Shown here in pieces: positions 51,606 through 60,979 of a stretch of 64,000 nucleotides of DNA (its first letter is position 1; each line of letters opens with the position of its first letter). The position numbers and the translations under genes were made by a program. The stretch covers positions 310,001-374,000 of the forward strand of contig NZ_VRLV01000005.1 of the NCBI RefSeq assembly GCF_009760925.1. The letters are read 5' to 3'. The notes under the pieces were generated by a model. The model had not been told where the DNA came from, ran no database searches, and was given only the letters and a program-made list of their open reading frames with translations. The stretch comes from Nonomuraea typhae (GTDB lineage Bacteria; Actinomycetota; Actinomycetes; Streptosporangiales; Streptosporangiaceae).

Positions 51606-52304
51606 GTGACCCAGCGGGAAGCCCCAGAGGGGTCTGCGGCGTTGGAGGTGTTCGTGACGCAGGTGCCCGACTGGCTCGACCGACTGGCGGCGGAAGCCGT
51701 ACAAGCTCAACCTCCCCTAGGCATGCACCCGCCCGCCAACGGAAGCGGCCGGCGGGCGGCGGTGCTGCTGCTGTTCGGCGAGGGCCCGATGGGGCCCGAC
51801 GTGCTGCTGATCCAGCGCAGCTCCCGCGGGCGCAGGCACGCGGGCCAGCCCGCCTTCCCCGGCGGTGGCGTGGACCCCGAGGACGGCGGCCCGATCGGGG
51901 CGGCGCTGCGTGAGGCCGAGGAGGAGACGGGACTGCTGCCCCAGGGCGTGACCGTCGTCTGCACGATGCCGGAGCTGTACATCTGGCGCAGCGACAACCG
52001 GGTCACCCCGGTCCTGGGCTGGTGGCACGCGCCGTCGGCGGTGCACGCGGCCGCGCCCGACGAGGTGGAGTCGGTGGAGCGGGTGCCGATCGCGGAGCTG
52101 GTGGATCCGGCCAACCGGATGACGTTGCGGCACCCGGGCGGGTATTCAGGCCCGGCGTTCAGGGTGCGGGGGATGCTGGTGTGGGGGTTCACCGCCAGCC
52201 TGCTCGACGGGGTGCTGGGGATGAGCGGGCTGGCCGGGCCGTGGGACCCGTCAGTGACCGAGGACCTTCCGCCCGAGGCGGTCAAGCTGTCCCGCCGAGG
52301 CTAG
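51606..52304 (+). CDS. NUDIX hydrolase, CoA pyrophosphatase-like
   Basis: This 232-aa protein has the UPF0035-type segment (QRSSRGRRHAGQPAFPGGGVD) and the NUDIX box GGGVDPEDG then REAEEETGL. It matches the Rv3672c position between nth and marP. Starts at GTG 12 bases after nth. Confidence 0.9.
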   Translation: MTQREAPEGSAALEVFVTQVPDWLDRLAAEAVQAQPPLGMHPPANGSGRRAAVLLLFGEGPMGPDVLLIQRSSRGRRHAGQPAFPGGGVDPEDGGPIGAALREAEEETGLLPQGVTVVCTMPELYIWRSDNRVTPVLGWWHAPSAVHAAAPDEVESVERVPIAELVDPANRMTLRHPGGYSGPAFRVRGMLVWGFTASLLDGVLGMSGLAGPWDPSVTEDLPPEAVKLSRRG

Positions 52305-52565
52305 GGCGGCGTAGCGGACGCCCGGGTCGTCGTCCCCGACCGCGAGGTAGCGCAGGATGGGCAGCGCCCGATCGCGGAAGGCGGCGAGCTCGACGATGAT
52401 GTGCACCCCCAGCAGGCGCTCAGCGGCGCTCTCCGCCGCGCACAGCCGCCGGGCCAGGGTGAAGGACGCGAGGTCGCCCCGCTCGCGCAGCGCGCTGATC
52501 GCACGCCTTCTGGCGGGTCCGTCGGGATTCGGGTCGGCCAGAGCGGCCTCGAGAAGATCGCCCAC
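52251..52565 (-). CDS. Small HEAT-repeat-like protein
   Basis: The 104-aa frame has repeated helices (RRRAISALRERGDLASFTLAR; LLGVHIIVELAAFRDRALPILRYLA; GVRYAALASAGQL) like HEAT/PBS repeats. Start GTG 52565 is uncertain, with a weak ribosome binding site. It overlaps the end of the NUDIX gene by 54 bases. Confidence 0.55.
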   Translation of the reverse strand: MGDLLEAALADPNPDGPARRRAISALRERGDLASFTLARRLCAAESAAERLLGVHIIVELAAFRDRALPILRYLAVGDDDPGVRYAALASAGQLDRLGRKVLGH

Positions 52566-52646
52566 GTGCTCACGGTAGCTCGGGGGGTAAGGGCGTCCTG
52601 CCCGAAGGCGTGCACACTTGACCCTGTTGCTGGTTACCTTTGAAGC

Positions 52647-53837
52647 GTGCGCGGTGATCTGCTTGACCTCATCTTGATCGGCCTCGTGATCGCCTTCGGC
52701 ATCTCGGGTTACCGGCAGGGATTCATCATCGGCGTCATGAGCTTCGTGGGTTTCGTCGGCGGCGCCGTGCTCGGGGTGTTCATCGCGCCCCCGATCTCCA
52801 AGGCGGTGGTGGGCGGCCCGACCGAGCAGGCGCTGCTGGCCATCGTGATCGTCTTCCTGACCGCCACGATCGGGCAGTTCGCCTCCTCGACGCTGGGCGC
52901 GGTGGTGCGCTCGCACGTCACCTGGGAGCCGGCCAAGCTGGCCGACTCGGTCGGCGGCACCTTCGCCAGCGCGCTGTCGGTGCTGGTCATCGCGTGGCTG
53001 ATCGGCTCGCTGATCGTCTCGACGTCGTTCACGCCGCTGGTCACCCAGGTCAAGGACTCGCTGCTGCTCACCACGGTCGACGAGGCCCTGCCGCAGGCGG
53101 CGCGCAACTGGCAGCAGCCGTTCAAGCAGTTCATCGACAACTCGGAGTTCCCGCCGGTCTTCGACGCGATCGGCGGCAACCAGCTCGTCAACGTCCCGCC
53201 GCCCGACGTCAGCGTGCTGCAGGGGCCGAAGCTGAAGAAGGCCCGCGAGTCGATCGTGAAGGTCCAGGGCAACGCGGAAAGCTGCAACAAGCACATCGAG
53301 GGCACCGGCTTCGTCTTCGCCCGCGACCGCATCATGACCAACGCGCACGTGGTCGCCGGCGTCACCCGTGACCTGGAGGTCATCGACAAGGAGGGCACCC
53401 GCCGCCCGGCCACCGTGGTCCGCTACAACCCGCTGCGCGACATCGCGGTGCTCCACGTGCCCGGCCTCAACCTGCCCCAGCTCGACTTCGACAGCCAGGC
53501 CGAGCGCGGCGACAGCGCGATCATCGCCGGCTTCCCCAAGGGCAAGGGCTTCACCGCCGAGCCCGCCCGCATCCGTGGCGCGATCCCGGCGGAGGGCCCC
53601 GACATCTACCGCAGCACCACCGTCACCCGCCAGGTGTACGAAGTCCGTGGCAAGGTGCTGCCGGGCAACTCCGGCGGCCCGCTGCTCACCGTCAACGGCG
53701 ACGTCTACGGAGTGATCTTCGCCGCCGCCACCGGCAAGGCCGAGACCGGCTACGTGCTGACCGCCAACGAGGTGCGCCCGGACTACACGGCCGGCCGTAC
53801 CGACGTCAGCCCGGCCAGCACCCAGCGCTGCGACTAA
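52647..53837 (+). CDS. marP: MarP-like membrane serine protease
   Basis: This 396-aa protein has an N-terminal CvpA-type domain with four membrane segments (about 6-130) and a periplasmic trypsin-like domain with His234 (TNAHVV), Asp265 (RDIAV) and Ser342 (PGNSGGP). Cys213 and Cys395 match the disulfide pair of M. tuberculosis MarP (Rv3671c), needed for acid resistance there. Confidence 0.93.
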   Translation: MRGDLLDLILIGLVIAFGISGYRQGFIIGVMSFVGFVGGAVLGVFIAPPISKAVVGGPTEQALLAIVIVFLTATIGQFASSTLGAVVRSHVTWEPAKLADSVGGTFASALSVLVIAWLIGSLIVSTSFTPLVTQVKDSLLLTTVDEALPQAARNWQQPFKQFIDNSEFPPVFDAIGGNQLVNVPPPDVSVLQGPKLKKARESIVKVQGNAESCNKHIEGTGFVFARDRIMTNAHVVAGVTRDLEVIDKEGTRRPATVVRYNPLRDIAVLHVPGLNLPQLDFDSQAERGDSAIIAGFPKGKGFTAEPARIRGAIPAEGPDIYRSTTVTRQVYEVRGKVLPGNSGGPLLTVNGDVYGVIFAAATGKAETGYVLTANEVRPDYTAGRTDVSPASTQRCD

Positions 53838-54448
53838 CGGACCTCGAAGCCCAGCGCGCCGGCGACGACGGTCGCCTGAACGGTGTCGATGATCGCCTTC
53901 TTGATGCTCGTGACCTGCGGGTCGAGCGCGCTGAGGTCGCTGCCGCGCAGGTCGCAGGAGGTCAGGTCGGCGCTGTGGAGCCAGGCGCCCGACAGGTCGC
54001 AGCGCAGCAGCTCGGACTTCTCCAGCCTGGCCCCGGTCAGGTCGGCCTCCCGCAGCCGCACCTCGCTGAAGGAGCTGCCGCGCAGGTCGGCGCCGGGCAG
54101 GCCGGTGAACGACCAGTCGCCGCCCGCCACCTTCAGCAGCCCGAAGGTGCAGCCGTCGAACATGCTGCCGGTGAACTTGCACGCCCGGAACGTGGCGTCG
54201 AAGAGCGAGCAGCGCTTGAACGTGCAGTTGACGAAGCTGGCGTCGTCGTGCTCGGAGACGTTGAAGCGCACCTGCGAGAACGTGCACTCCTCGAAGGCCG
54301 AGCCGCGGTTGATCATCTCGGTCATGTCCACGTCGACGAAGAGCACCCGACGGAACGTCTCGTGGTCGAGGTCGCGCCCGTCCCACTCACCGGACCTGAT
54401 CGCGGACTCCGTGGGCGGGGCGGGCAGTCCATGCTTGCGTTCGGCCAT
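53834..54448 (-). CDS. Pentapeptide-repeat protein
   Basis: This 204-aa protein has A(D/N)Lxx repeats across most of its length (AFEECTFSQVRF..., ADLRGSSFSEVRLREADLTGARLEKSELLRCDLSGAWLHSADLTSCDLRGSDLSAL), which form a right-handed quadrilateral helix. Qnr/McbG-like DNA mimicry is possible. Confidence 0.92.
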   Translation of the reverse strand: MAERKHGLPAPPTESAIRSGEWDGRDLDHETFRRVLFVDVDMTEMINRGSAFEECTFSQVRFNVSEHDDASFVNCTFKRCSLFDATFRACKFTGSMFDGCTFGLLKVAGGDWSFTGLPGADLRGSSFSEVRLREADLTGARLEKSELLRCDLSGAWLHSADLTSCDLRGSDLSALDPQVTSIKKAIIDTVQATVVAGALGFEVR

Positions 54449-54469
54449 GCGAGCCAGGCTAGCCGCGGG

Positions 54470-54916
54470 CTACGACAGTTCGAGCTCGCGCAGGATCAGG
54501 GCGATGGACTCGTCCGGGTCGCTGTCCTCTCCCAGGCCGGTCGCCGCCCTCCCCACCTGGTCGTACGGCGGGCCGTACCCCTGGATGCGGGCGGCGCCGC
54601 GGCTGAAGAGGGTCACCGCGCCGCGCCCGTTGCCGCGCTGCAGGTGGGTCAGGCCGACGCAGATCTGCGCCAGGCCCTGCCAGAGCTCGCGCTCGTCCTC
54701 GGGGGCGCACTTCCAGCGGCCCTCGAACACCTCGTGGGCGTGGAAGGGCTTGCGCTCGGACAGGTACTGGCGGCCGTCCTGGAGCGCCTGCTCGGTGGTC
54801 GGGGCGTAGTCGTCGGGCACTCGGGGCACGCCGGCCGCGCCGTACGGCATGGGACGGCCGAACTCGTCGCGAGGGCGGGCGTTGCGCGGCCTGCCCTCGG
54901 TGTCGCGATCTCTCAT
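54470..54916 (-). CDS. DUF309 family protein
   Basis: This 148-aa protein has the DUF309 motif PFHAHEVFEGRWK and LWQGLAQICVGLTHLQRGN. ATG 54916 overlaps the upstream hydrolase stop (ATGA). Function unknown. Confidence 0.88.
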   Translation of the reverse strand: MRDRDTEGRPRNARPRDEFGRPMPYGAAGVPRVPDDYAPTTEQALQDGRQYLSERKPFHAHEVFEGRWKCAPEDERELWQGLAQICVGLTHLQRGNGRGAVTLFSRGAARIQGYGPPYDQVGRAATGLGEDSDPDESIALILRELELS

Positions 54917-55827
54917 CGATCCGGCTCCGGGTCGGATAGCCACCCGAGCAGTTCTGCGTTGAACACCTCGGGTGTCTCCTCATGGGGGAAGTGCCCCGCT
55001 CCGTCGATCAGCCTCCAGCGGTACGGCGCGGCGACGTGCCGGCCGGAGCCCTGCGCGGTGCGGGGGAGGACGCAGGTGTCGAGGGCGCCGTGGATCTGCA
55101 GGGTGGGCGCCTCGACCTCGGTGCGCATGGCCCTGGCGTACCGCAGCCCGTCGGGCCGAAGCTGGGAGCGGCCGAACCAGCGGTGGTACTCCAGGGCGAG
55201 GTGGGCCACCGCCGGAATGCGGAAGGCCTCGCGGTAGATGCGGGCGCTCTCCTCGTCCGGCCAGCCTGGCCGCGACCAGGACTCCAGCAGCCTGCCCACC
55301 AGGGCGGCGTCGTGGGCGACGAGCCTGCGCTCGGGCAGGATCGGCAGCTGGAAGCCGAACGCGTGGGCGCCGGCGCGGAGCTGGCCGGGGTTGCGCAGGG
55401 AGGCGCGCATCCGGAGCGGGTGCGGGGCGCCGACGGCGACCAGGCGGCGGACGCTCTTCGCGTCCATGACCGCCATGGTCCAGGCCAGCAGGCCGCCCCA
55501 GTCGTGGCCGACGACGATCGCGCCGGTCTCGCCGAGCGCCCTGATCAGGCCGGTGGCGTCGCCGGCGAGGGTGGGCAGGTCGTAGCCGCGGGGCGGTTTG
55601 TCGCTGCCGCCGTAGCCGCGCAGGTCGACGGCGACCGCTCGGTACCCGGCGGCGGCCAGGGAGACGAGCTGGCGCCGCCAGGTCCACCAGAACTGCGGGA
55701 AGCCGTGCAGCAGCAGCACCAGCGGCCCGTCACCGGCTTCGACGATGTGGAAGCGGGTGCCGCCGGCGTGTACGGCGCGGTGTGTCCAGGGCCCCTCGAT
55801 CTGGACGACCGACTCGTCAGGTGCCAT
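54913..55827 (-). CDS. Alpha/beta hydrolase, EphE-like epoxide hydrolase
   Basis: This 304-aa protein has HGFPQFWWTWRRQ (oxyanion HG-x-P), nucleophile Asp in GHDWGG, and His in GAGHFPHEE, the epoxide hydrolase pattern. It sits where EphE (Rv3670) does relative to marP. Confidence 0.9.
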   Translation of the reverse strand: MAPDESVVQIEGPWTHRAVHAGGTRFHIVEAGDGPLVLLLHGFPQFWWTWRRQLVSLAAAGYRAVAVDLRGYGGSDKPPRGYDLPTLAGDATGLIRALGETGAIVVGHDWGGLLAWTMAVMDAKSVRRLVAVGAPHPLRMRASLRNPGQLRAGAHAFGFQLPILPERRLVAHDAALVGRLLESWSRPGWPDEESARIYREAFRIPAVAHLALEYHRWFGRSQLRPDGLRYARAMRTEVEAPTLQIHGALDTCVLPRTAQGSGRHVAAPYRWRLIDGAGHFPHEETPEVFNAELLGWLSDPEPDR

Positions 55828-56293
55828 CCGGCTTCACCACCGGCTCGCGGTGTGACCCGGTGATGCCCGCGGTCGGCCCGGCGGCGGCCAGGGCCGGGCC
55901 GCCGTCGGCGTCGTCCGGGTCGGCGATCTCCTTCAGGCCCTTGAGGGAGCGGGCGGTGCGCTTCATCCCGGCCAGGCCCTTGAGCCTGCGTATCCCGATG
56001 AACACCATCAGCCCCGCGACCAGCAGGTAGAACACGGTCACGATCAGGAAGGCGGCCCACGTCGGCAACCACTGGTCGAGCACGTAGGCGATGGTGAACG
56101 AGAGCAGGATCAGGCACAGGTGCGCCATGAACGCCGCGGCGGCGAACAGGCCGGTGGCGGTGCCGACCCGCTTGGCGTCGAACCTGAGCTCGGCCTTGGC
56201 CAGCTCGATCTCCGAGCGGACCAGCGTCGAGATCTGCTGGCTCGCCTGGGCGACGAGAGAGCCCAGGGATTCCTCTTCCGGGGTCTGCGGCAT
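55817..56293 (-). CDS. Phage holin family (DUF1469-type) membrane protein
   Basis: This 158-aa protein has the family start (ESLGSLVAQASQQISTLVRSEIELAKAEL), then two membrane helices (AAAFMAHLCLILLSFTIAYVL; FLIVTVFYLLVAGLMVFIG). It is conserved next to EphE-like genes. Not evidence of a prophage. Confidence 0.88.
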   Translation of the reverse strand: MPQTPEEESLGSLVAQASQQISTLVRSEIELAKAELRFDAKRVGTATGLFAAAAFMAHLCLILLSFTIAYVLDQWLPTWAAFLIVTVFYLLVAGLMVFIGIRRLKGLAGMKRTARSLKGLKEIADPDDADGGPALAAAGPTAGITGSHREPVVKPDGT

Positions 56294-56324
56294 GAACGTC
56301 TCCTATCGGGGCCTGGTGGCCGTG

Positions 56325-57605
56325 TCAAACATCATCCAGCGCAGTGCGGCGATTGCGTACCCGGATGTGGAGGAGCACCGCTGCCAGCACCGAGGCGACG
56401 AGGCTGGCGGCGAGGATCCCCGTGGTGACGGCGTCCGCGCGTTGTGGATCGTGCCCATAGGCGAGGTCGCCAATCAGCAACGACACCGTGAACCCGATTC
56501 CGGCCAGCAAGGACACCGCCGCCATGTCCCGCCAGTGCAGCTCTTCCGACAGTCTTGCCAGGCCGAGCCGTACCGACAGCCAGGCGCCGCCGAAAACCCC
56601 GAGGAACTTGCCGAGCACGAGACCCGCCACCACCCCCAGAACTACCCGATCCGAGAAGATACCGCTCAGGCTTGCGGCGTTGAGTTGCACCCCCGCCGAC
56701 AAGAACGCGAAGACGGGTACGGCGAAGCCGGCCGACACGGGCCGGAGGTAGTGGTCGGCGGCCTCGGAGGGGGAGCGTTCCTCGTCGTCCCGGGCCCACA
56801 CGCGGGTGAGCAGACCCAGCGCCACGCCGGCGACGGTGGCGTGGACGCCGCTCACTTCGACGAAGTACCAGGCCAGTACGGCCAGCGGCAGGTGGATCCA
56901 GAGGCTGGTGATCCGCTTGGCCTGCAGGTATCCGTAGAGCGCGATGAGCGCCGCGCCGATGGCCAGCATGATCAGGTTGAGGTGCTCGGTGTAGAAGATC
57001 GCGATGATGGAGATGGCGCCCAGGTCGTCGACGACGGCGCTGGTCAGCAGGAACGCCCGGAGCGCCGGGGGCATGGCGCTGGCGGTGACGGCCAGGACGG
57101 CGAGGGCGAAGGCGATGTCGGTGGCGGTGGGGATGGCCCACCCGCGGCCGGATTCGTGGGCGCCCCAGCTGACCAGGAGATACACGAGGGCCGGGACGAC
57201 CATGCCGGAGAGGGCGGCGATGATCGGGAGCGCGGCCTTGCGGAGGTTGCTGAGTTCGCCGTGGACGAACTCCTCCTTGACCTCGAGTCCGGCCACGAAG
57301 AAGAAGATGGCCAGGAGGCCGTTCTGGGCCCATTTGACCAGTTCGAGACCGAGGATCTCGGTGTCGCGCAGGGCGGCGTAGCTGTCGTAGGCGACGTTGG
57401 CCCAGATCAGCGCGGCGACCGTGGCCACGAGCATGACGATGCCGCCGATCGTCTCCGCGCGCAGCGCTTCGGCGAGCGTGCGGGCGTAGCGGACGGTGGG
57501 CCGGAACGGCCAGATCTCGGCGGCGCGGCGCAACGTGAGTCCCCCTCGGGCATGGCGGGTTTCGGGGTCGGGTCCCCCTGTCGCCGACCAGACTTCCCGG
57601 CACAC
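56325..57605 (-). CDS. nhaA: Na+/H+ antiporter NhaA
   Basis: This 12-segment antiporter of about 426 aa has the family's paired Asp (VVDDLGAISIIAIFYTE), AIPTATDIAFALAVL and GLEVKEEFVHGEL. TTG 57532 after GAGGGGGAC is a plausible shorter start. It exports Na+ in exchange for protons. Confidence 0.9.
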   Translation of the reverse strand: MCREVWSATGGPDPETRHARGGLTLRRAAEIWPFRPTVRYARTLAEALRAETIGGIVMLVATVAALIWANVAYDSYAALRDTEILGLELVKWAQNGLLAIFFFVAGLEVKEEFVHGELSNLRKAALPIIAALSGMVVPALVYLLVSWGAHESGRGWAIPTATDIAFALAVLAVTASAMPPALRAFLLTSAVVDDLGAISIIAIFYTEHLNLIMLAIGAALIALYGYLQAKRITSLWIHLPLAVLAWYFVEVSGVHATVAGVALGLLTRVWARDDEERSPSEAADHYLRPVSAGFAVPVFAFLSAGVQLNAASLSGIFSDRVVLGVVAGLVLGKFLGVFGGAWLSVRLGLARLSEELHWRDMAAVSLLAGIGFTVSLLIGDLAYGHDPQRADAVTTGILAASLVASVLAAVLLHIRVRNRRTALDDV

Positions 57606-57623
57606 CTCCCGACAAATCTACAT

Positions 57624-57668
57624 GGGAAAGCCCCCATATCCCCTGTTCGGGGTTATGGGGGCTTTTCC
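57624..57668 (-). terminator. Terminator after acsA
   Basis: A long stem (GGAAAGCCCCCATA paired with TATGGGGGCTTTTCC) with an inner CCCC/GGGG stem lies 9 bases past the acsA stop on the minus strand. Confidence 0.85.
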
Positions 57669-57676
57669 GGGGTGTG

Positions 57677-59650
57677 TCAGTCCTCGCTCTTCGCGCTCGG
57701 GAGCTTCTCCGCGATGAGGTTCATCACCGTGCTGTCGGCCAGCGTGGTGACGTCGCCGACGCTGCGGTTCTCCGCCACGTCACGCAGCAGACGCCGCATG
57801 ATCTTGCCGGAGCGCGTCTTCGGCAGCTCGGGCACGACCAGGATCTGGCGCGGCTTGGCGATCGGGCCGAGCGTCTTGGCCACGTGGTTGCGCAGCTCGG
57901 TGGCGATGTCCGCGCCCTCCTCCGCGGTGCCGCGCAGGATGACGAAGGAGACGATCGCCTGGCCGGTCACCGGGTCGGTGGCGCCCACGACCGCCGCCTC
58001 GGCCACCTTCGGGTGGCTGACCAGCGCCGACTCCACCTCGGTGGTGGAGATGTTGTGCCCGGAGACGAGCATGACGTCGTCGACCCGGCCGAGCAGCCAG
58101 ATGTCGCCGTCCTCGTCGCGCTTGGCGCCGTCGCCGGCGAAGTACATGCCCTCGAAGCGCGACCAGTAGGTGTCGATGTAGCGCTGGTCGTCGCCCCAGA
58201 TCGTGCGCAGCATCGACGGCCACGGCTCGCGGATGGCCAGGTAGCCGCCGCCTCCGTTGGGGACGCTGTGGCCCTGGTCGTCGACCACGTCGGCGACGAT
58301 GCCCGGCAGCGGGGTCATCGCGGCGCCCGGCTTGGCGCTGGTCACGCCCGGGAGCGGGCTAATCATGATCGCGCCGGTCTCCGTCTGCCACCACGTGTCC
58401 ACGACCGGGGTACGGCTGGCGCCGATGTGCTCGCGGTACCAGACGTAGGCCTCGGGGTTGATGGGCTCGCCCACGGAGCCGAGGATGCGCAGGGATGACA
58501 TGTCGAACTTCGCGGGGATGTCGTCGCCCCACTTCATGAACGTCCGGATCGCGGTCGGCGCGGTGTAGAGGATCGTGACCTTGTACTTCTGGACGATCTC
58601 CCAGAACCGGCCGCGGTGCGGGGTGTCGGGGGTGCCCTCGTAGATCACGCTGGTGGCGCCGTTGGCCAGCGGGCCGTACACGATGTAGGAGTGGCCGGTC
58701 ACCCAGCCGATGTCGGCGGTGCACCAGTAGATGTCGGTCTCGGGCTTGAGGTCGAAGACCGCGTGGTGCGTCCAGGACGTCTGGGTGAGGTAGCCGCCGC
58801 TGGTGTGCAGGATGCCCTTCGGCTTTCCGGTGGTGCCGCTGGTGTACAGGATGAACAGCGGGTCCTCGGCCTCGTGGGGCTCGGCGGTGTGCTGGTCGCT
58901 CTGGCGCTCGACGATGTCGGCCCAGAAGACATCGCGGTCGTACGTGGAAATTTCCTGATTTGTCCGGCGGACGACGAGCACGTGCTCGATCTGCGGGCAC
59001 TCGGCGACGGCCTCGTCCACGGTCGGCTTGAGCGCGGACGGCGCGCCCCTGCGGTAGCCGCCGTCGGCGGTGATGACCAGCTTGGCGTCGGCGTCGTCGA
59101 TGCGGCTCTTGAGCGCGGTGGCCGAGAAGCCGCCGAACACCACCGAGTGGACCGCGCCGATGCGGGCGCAGGCCAGCATCGCGATCGGCAGCTCGGGGAT
59201 CATCGGCATGTAGATCGCGACCCGGTCGCCCTTGCCCACCCCCAGCTCGGTGAGCGCGTTCGCGGTCTTGTTGACCTCGCGCTGGAGGTCGGCGTAGGTG
59301 AGGGTACGGCTGTCGCCCTCGGGCTCGCCCTCCCAGTGGTAGGCGACCTTGTCGCCCCGACCGGCCTCGACGTGCCGGTCGACGCAGTTGTAGGCGATGT
59401 TCAGCTGCCCGCCGGTGAACCACTTGGCGAAGGGCGGGTTCCACTCGAGCGTGGTGTCCCAGCGCTTGGCCCAGGTCAGCCGGTCTGCGGCACGCTCCCA
59501 GAACCCGAGACGGTCGGCGGCCGCCTCGTCATACGCGGCTGACGTGACGTTCGCGGACGAGGCCAGGTCGGCGGGTGGTGCGAACCGGCGGCTTTCCTGC
59601 AGCAGGTTCGACAGCGCCTGGGTCTCGGTGCCAGGGGTCTCCGGGGCCAC
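57677..59650 (-). CDS. acsA: Acetyl-CoA synthetase (acetate-CoA ligase)
   Basis: This 657-aa ANL enzyme has TSGTTGKPKG, YWCTADIGWVTGHSY, WWQTETG and the C-terminal PKTRSGKIMRR with the acetylatable catalytic Lys. GTG start after GAAGGAG. It activates acetate; Crp and Pat control its homologues in mycobacteria. Confidence 0.96.
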   Translation of the reverse strand: MAPETPGTETQALSNLLQESRRFAPPADLASSANVTSAAYDEAAADRLGFWERAADRLTWAKRWDTTLEWNPPFAKWFTGGQLNIAYNCVDRHVEAGRGDKVAYHWEGEPEGDSRTLTYADLQREVNKTANALTELGVGKGDRVAIYMPMIPELPIAMLACARIGAVHSVVFGGFSATALKSRIDDADAKLVITADGGYRRGAPSALKPTVDEAVAECPQIEHVLVVRRTNQEISTYDRDVFWADIVERQSDQHTAEPHEAEDPLFILYTSGTTGKPKGILHTSGGYLTQTSWTHHAVFDLKPETDIYWCTADIGWVTGHSYIVYGPLANGATSVIYEGTPDTPHRGRFWEIVQKYKVTILYTAPTAIRTFMKWGDDIPAKFDMSSLRILGSVGEPINPEAYVWYREHIGASRTPVVDTWWQTETGAIMISPLPGVTSAKPGAAMTPLPGIVADVVDDQGHSVPNGGGGYLAIREPWPSMLRTIWGDDQRYIDTYWSRFEGMYFAGDGAKRDEDGDIWLLGRVDDVMLVSGHNISTTEVESALVSHPKVAEAAVVGATDPVTGQAIVSFVILRGTAEEGADIATELRNHVAKTLGPIAKPRQILVVPELPKTRSGKIMRRLLRDVAENRSVGDVTTLADSTVMNLIAEKLPSAKSED

Positions 59651-59779
59651 CTCATGCTCCTTCTATGGCCAGGTTGGTTAGGTCGTGTCCCACTTCACCA
59701 GGTCGCCGGTGGCTCACACAAGAGGTCTAGACAGGTCCGTACCAGCGGCCCGGTTTATCAGACGTCATTACAGTCGCAA

Positions 59780-59810
59780 TTGAAACGTTGTCATTTTGAA
59801 AGCATAGAAT
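59780..59810 (+). promoter_or_regulatory. Possible promoter of the Fic-like gene
   Basis: TTGAAA (59780-59785) and TAGAAT (59805-59810) with a 19-base spacer lie in an AT-rich block between divergent acsA and the Fic-like gene. Confidence 0.35.
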
Positions 59811-59888
59811 GCTGGAACGGGCCAATTCGTGGGGGTTTATGGGCCCCCTGGGCGCTCCCTCGAGTTACCCGCAGGTAAGGTCTGACGC

Positions 59889-60614
59889 GTGAGTGACCCA
59901 CTGGCCGCAGTCGCCCAGCTTCCCGGTGTTGCCGAAGCCGTCGACGAGGCGCGTAAGTCCGTCGACCGGCTTTACCGGCACCGGGTCCTGCGCCGGGCCA
60001 GTCCGGCGGTCTCCACCGAGTCGTCGTTGCGCGGGGCGCGGGCCTCCTCCGCGCTGGCCGGTGCGGACGTGACGCTGGAGGCGCTGCGGGCCGACGAGGT
60101 CGGCGATCCGGTCGTGCAGGGGGCGCTGCGCGCCTCCGCCGAGCTGGGCCGGCTGGGCCCGACCTGGCGCAAGGCTCCCCGGCAGGTGCTGGCGCGGCTG
60201 CACGCGGTGGCGGCGGCCGGTCTGGTCCCCGCCGAGGACCTGGGGCGGCCCGCTGCGTCCGGGCCGCGCGTGGAGGCGCTGTTCGGGCTGCTGGAGACGC
60301 CCACGAAGGCGCCGGCGGTGGTCCTGGCCGCGATCGTGCACGCGGAGCTGGCCGTACTGAAGCCGTTCGGCAGCGCGGACGGGGTGGTCGCGCGGGCGGC
60401 CGAGCGGCTGACGCTGGTGGAGTACGGCCTGGATCCGAAGTCGCTGGTCGCGATCGAGGTGGGCCATCTGGAGCAGGACTACGAGGCCGGCCTGAAGGCG
60501 TACCTGACCGGGACGCCCGAGGGAGTCGCCGCGTGGGTATGCCAGTGTGCCTCGGCGGTGAGCCTCGGGGCGCGGGAGACCACGGCCGTCTGTGAGGCCA
60601 TGCAGCGGGGGTAG
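59889..60614 (+). CDS. Fic/DOC-fold protein with degenerate catalytic motif
   Basis: This 241-aa protein shows Fido-like helices and SSLRGARASSALAG near the N-terminus. The place of the Fic motif HPFxDGNGRxxR reads KPFGSADGVVARAAERL: the catalytic His is Lys and the GNGR loop is lost. AMPylation is therefore unlikely. Homologues beside acs genes are often labelled oxidoreductase. Function unknown. Confidence 0.75.
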   Translation: MSDPLAAVAQLPGVAEAVDEARKSVDRLYRHRVLRRASPAVSTESSLRGARASSALAGADVTLEALRADEVGDPVVQGALRASAELGRLGPTWRKAPRQVLARLHAVAAAGLVPAEDLGRPAASGPRVEALFGLLETPTKAPAVVLAAIVHAELAVLKPFGSADGVVARAAERLTLVEYGLDPKSLVAIEVGHLEQDYEAGLKAYLTGTPEGVAAWVCQCASAVSLGARETTAVCEAMQRG

Positions 60615-60979
60615 TCGAGGGGGTGGCCCGTGGGCGGACATAGCTGACGGCGCCTCGATTGGGTGAGACGCCGTCTGCCGCGCATCACACCGGGTTACCA
60701 AGCGTGCACCTGTATTCGTCGGATCGGGTCAAGCCCGTCTCGACGCGCCTCCCGCGGCTGGTCGCGCGTGGGTACCCGGCTGACGCACCCGGACAAGTGG
60801 TCCGTGTCACCTTTGTACGTCGGATTCGCCCTGATGGGAAGCCCTACGACCAAGACCTTTACCGCGCCGTGGCGGAGCGGTCGGACCTCTGGGCCCGACG
60901 CGAGCGGGCCTCACGGTTACCTCGCCGTGATGATCACGCTGCGTGATCTCCTTTATGTGATCGTTAGCTTCGGGCGAAA

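Noticed and set aside
55817..56293. Phage holin-like gene considered as prophage evidence
   Set aside because: The family is a conserved chromosomal membrane protein next to EphE-like genes and no other phage genes are present.
60659..60946. Forward frame of 95 codons
   Set aside because: No ribosome binding site, no domain, and overlapping frames are equally open.
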